NCBI RefSeq assembly: GCF_016745255.1 | Contig: NZ_JADOEQ010000014.1 | Location: forward strand, 91,688-155,687 | Direction of reading: 5' to 3' | Origin: Enterococcus sp. BWR-S5 | Lineage (GTDB): Bacteria; Bacillota; Bacilli; Lactobacillales; Enterococcaceae | DNA length: 64,000 nucleotides | Part shown: one piece after another, positions 61,501 to 64,000 of the stretch | Position numbering within the stretch: position 1 is the stretch's first letter | Layout: each line of letters starts with the position of its first letter | Translations under genes and position numbers: made by a program | Notes under the pieces: generated by a model | The model's input: the letters and a program-made list of their open reading frames with translations, nothing else | The model's database searches: none | Told to the model about the DNA's origin: nothing

Positions 61501-63825
61501 ATGGACATTAAAAATAAAATATTTACTCTGAATGTAACGGAGCAGGGAACGCTAAATGTGCTTCATTTGAATACTGATCCATATCGTATGAATTGGGTAA
61601 TAGCTGAAGACTATTTAGATGAGGTAGATTATTACAGCAAAGACAAGCTGTTTGGCAATTTTATCATAAAAGTGGAGGACAAAATTTACAATAGTGCTTA
61701 TATAAAGCCGGAAATAGAAAAAGGAGAAGAACAGCTGACGGTTCGCTATACCTTTAACGAATTTCAGCTGATTCAAGTGTTTGATCTATCTGTTGAGGAG
61801 GCTTTCAACTGGTCGATTTCATTTACCAACAAAAGAAAAATTCCGTTAAAGCTTCAGGATTTTTCTGTGTGGATTCCTTTTAGTTATATCATGTTCAGAG
61901 ATACTTCGATTCGACGGAATGTGCATCAGTCGGCGGCTGTTTTCCCGTCACTTTCCCCGAACTTTTCGAAGCTTGCTGTAATGAGGCGAAGCAGTGAAGA
62001 CAGTAGCCTAGGCATGTATCAGTTGGCTGGAGAACTGTTGTCAGTCGGCAGCTATTGTGAATTTCAAAATAAGTTTTTTGAAGATATATCGCCATCACTG
62101 GATGGATTAATTTATCATAAATTGATTCTTTCCGGTAAAAATACATCCAACGACAAAGATTGGGTCTATCCTGGAAAAGAGCTGGTTGTTGAAGCCGGTG
62201 CAACAACCACTTGGCGGTATCAAATTGCTGAAATCAAGGATCAACAGGATTTTATCGACAAGGGGCAGCAGCTGGGGCATCCTAAAATTTCTTATCCGGC
62301 CATGGTCCCTGTTGGGGAAACCATTGAAATAGTCATCGATGGCGCAACCGTGGAAGAGGCCGTGATGGAATGGGGCGAAGAGGGACGGCTGCGTGCAAAA
62401 AAATTGTGTATTACTGCCGGACATTTTGTATCCGGAGAAGTAGAATGCTGCGGCGAACACCGTCTGACCTTTATATTAGCTAATGGAAAAAGCGACCAAA
62501 TAATCATCAATGTGATGGAGTCCATCCGTGAGCTAGTGGAGAACAGAGTGGCGTATCTTTGTCACACTTCCTATGGCGTCGAAGAACAGTATGCATTTTC
62601 ACCACTTTCCAACCAAGGAGAATCGTTGGGTAAGCTTTCCCTTATTCTTAAGAAAAATCTGTTGGCGGAACCAAAGGCAGATGAAATTCAGAAGGTTGAA
62701 AAAAGCATCAATCACTATGTGTTAAATAAATGGTTTGTAAAAGGCGATTTCAAAAAGCCAAGAAATTTGTATGGCTCATTCTATCGAGTGATGGATTTTG
62801 AGTACCTCGGGCATGTACTTTATCTCCTCTCGCAGTTTCCTAATCAGCTGCTTAAGGAACAGAAGAGAGACACCTATTTGGAATGGGCGGCCAAAGTGGT
62901 TGAGCTTAGAATCAATCCGGAATGCCATGACAGCTTGAGAGCGAAAGAAGAATCAGAAATGCTGGGTGTCTTTTTCTTGTATATCAATGAGCTGATTGAG
63001 CAGTTGGAACAACGAAATATTGGCAATTATGAAAAGCTGAAAAGCTTGTGGGAAAATAACTTGTTTGAAATTTTGGAAGATAATGCCAGTCTAAAAGCTG
63101 TAACCACAGAGCACTATTTCGATAATGCCGGATTTGGACCGGCTGCCGCTGCGTTGGCAAATGCCGGTTATACCAAAAGCTGTCTTCAATATGGAAAGCT
63201 GCTGCTGGCAAATGTCGGTTTCAGTAATGACTTCCGTTCACAGAATCCTGATCGATGGTGGGAGGCGTTATCCTACATGATTCACTCCTTATGGGGAGGG
63301 ATTACTGCCGCTGCTGCTTTAGACATTTTTCATGCAGTAAAGGACCCTAAATATCTTGAAGCAAGCTACCGTGCATTTGTTGGTGTCTTATACTGTTATG
63401 ATTCCCATTCGACAACGACAAGAAAAATTGAAGTGGGCGAGGCGGTTTCTACCTATGCAGTGACAAGCCCCCACGACAATCGCGGAGATTTATCGCGGAA
63501 TCGCTTTGGACAGGAGACCTTTGCGAAGGATGGTGGAATATTTGCTCAGATTTTTGATGAGCATGCGCAGCAGACCAGTGATTGGGATATGGGAGAAGAG
63601 CTGGTTGCTTATCTTGATCGATTTGGTCAGAATGCTTATGTTTATTATGATGAAGCACAGGGCTTAAGGGTAGTGAATGGTAAGGTACAAAAAGCTGGAA
63701 CCGAAATATTGGTTAAGAGCTACGCACCCTATCCAAAAAATATTTATTTCTTGAATGAAGGCAGCCTGGATCGTTTGGAAGGTGATGGGCAAGAAGCAAT
63801 AGTACCAAGAAAACTGATGGGCTGA
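61501..63825 (+). CDS. Large putative carbohydrate-active protein (DUF5695-like)
   Basis: 774 residues, no signal peptide. The first 370 are beta-rich; the rest are helical with repeated tryptophans and pattern of an (alpha/alpha)6 barrel (DYFDNAGFGPAAAALANAGY, NPDRWWEALSYMIHSLWGG), as in six-hairpin glycosidases. I could not assign a family with certainty; DUF5695 is a guess from memory. ATG 61501 has GGGAG eight bases before it; an upstream TTG frame (61432) lacks a site. The gap 61195-61500 shows no gene. Confidence 0.6.
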   Translation: MDIKNKIFTLNVTEQGTLNVLHLNTDPYRMNWVIAEDYLDEVDYYSKDKLFGNFIIKVEDKIYNSAYIKPEIEKGEEQLTVRYTFNEFQLIQVFDLSVEEAFNWSISFTNKRKIPLKLQDFSVWIPFSYIMFRDTSIRRNVHQSAAVFPSLSPNFSKLAVMRRSSEDSSLGMYQLAGELLSVGSYCEFQNKFFEDISPSLDGLIYHKLILSGKNTSNDKDWVYPGKELVVEAGATTTWRYQIAEIKDQQDFIDKGQQLGHPKISYPAMVPVGETIEIVIDGATVEEAVMEWGEEGRLRAKKLCITAGHFVSGEVECCGEHRLTFILANGKSDQIIINVMESIRELVENRVAYLCHTSYGVEEQYAFSPLSNQGESLGKLSLILKKNLLAEPKADEIQKVEKSINHYVLNKWFVKGDFKKPRNLYGSFYRVMDFEYLGHVLYLLSQFPNQLLKEQKRDTYLEWAAKVVELRINPECHDSLRAKEESEMLGVFFLYINELIEQLEQRNIGNYEKLKSLWENNLFEILEDNASLKAVTTEHYFDNAGFGPAAAALANAGYTKSCLQYGKLLLANVGFSNDFRSQNPDRWWEALSYMIHSLWGGITAAAALDIFHAVKDPKYLEASYRAFVGVLYCYDSHSTTTRKIEVGEAVSTYAVTSPHDNRGDLSRNRFGQETFAKDGGIFAQIFDEHAQQTSDWDMGEELVAYLDRFGQNAYVYYDEAQGLRVVNGKVQKAGTEILVKSYAPYPKNIYFLNEGSLDRLEGDGQEAIVPRKLMG

Positions 63826-63859
63826 AGTAAAGATAAATAGTAGTGAAGTAAGTAATTAT

Positions 63860-63885
63860 CCACCCGCATAGCGGGTGGCTTTTTA
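63860..63885 (+). terminator. Terminator, probably bidirectional
   Basis: CCACCCGC pairs with GCGGGTGG around ATA, followed by CTTTTT. It lies between the convergent genes at 61501 and 63926. Confidence 0.9.
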
Positions 63886-63925
63886 AGAGACCGCCAACCG
63901 CTATCTCTCTATTTTTTTCTAGTAT

Positions 63926-64000
63926 TTATTTGCTAAATGGATCTTTATACTCTCTTTTACTTATACTATCTCTTACACGATCTTCTGCTTCTTGTTCTCG
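63926..64000 (-). CDS. 3' end of a gene on the minus strand (partial)
   Basis: 25 codons run in from the window edge to TAA at 63926-63928, reading REQEAEDRVRDSISKREYKD and four more. The frame is open to the edge and the sequence looks like a charged cytosolic C-terminus. Too short to identify. Confidence 0.5.
   Translation of the reverse strand, partial: REQEAEDRVRDSISKREYKDPFSK

Overview
The window is a chromosomal segment of a low-GC Gram-positive bacterium, most likely an Enterococcus. The evidence is the sufCDSUB gene order, strong AGGAGG ribosome binding sites, an HK97-type siphoprophage with an ArpU-like late regulator, BppU-type baseplate protein and enterococcal-type amidase endolysin, and a type VII secretion lipase cassette. 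Species cannot be fixed from the sequence alone.

Layout. 1-1.6 kb: the end of a phosphopentomutase-family gene and a short amidase-signature protein. 1.9-7.2 kb: the complete SUF iron-sulfur assembly operon (sufC, sufD, sufS, sufU, sufB). 7.2-17.9 kb: an AT-rich accessory island with a broken RelB-type antitoxin, an intact type I restriction-modification system (hsdM, hsdS, hsdR), a remnant of a DUF2075 helicase-like gene, and a cassette that looks like a type VII secreted lipase effector: two paralogous membrane-anchored putative immunity proteins, a lipase with the export domain at its C-terminus, and two small helical partner proteins. 17.9-26.5 kb: a glycan-use locus with a winged-helix regulator, an ABC importer without its own ATPase, a small membrane protein and two tandem family 2 glycosidases. 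Matching AAGTTAA/TTAACTT inverted repeats lie before the regulator and before the importer.

27.18-59.11 kb: a complete, apparently intact prophage of about 31.9 kb inserted in msrA, which it splits into a 180-codon 5' part and a 3' part. A 12-bp repeat (AGATGCTTTTGG) marks attL and attR, and paired GAMTACCC arm-type repeats lie inside each end. Left to right: integrase; a voltage-gated potassium channel; an Rgg-like regulator with a divergent 20-residue hydrophobic peptide and a convergent antisense RNA; CI/Cro switch with three visible operators; small early genes; a rolling-circle (HUH) replication protein with a repeat-rich putative origin; RecU-like resolvase; two solitary DNA methyltransferases; an ArpU-like activator and late promoter; a structured RNA; then HNH, terminase, portal, protease, capsid, connectors, tail genes (with a -1 frameshift site), baseplate, holin and endolysin. 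Between the endolysin and attR are three small cargo genes: two related secreted mini-proteins, and a 59-residue protein resembling the dimerisation domain of a histidine kinase without its phospho-accepting histidine.

59.4-64 kb: ordinary chromosome again: a MerR regulator, an NAD(P)-dependent epimerase/reductase, and a 774-residue protein probably acting on carbohydrates, then the 3' end of a gene on the opposite strand.

The best candidates for something new are the Rgg/peptide/antisense-RNA unit, the paired secreted mini-proteins and kinase-like mini-protein at the attR edge, and the orphan lipase effector cassette.
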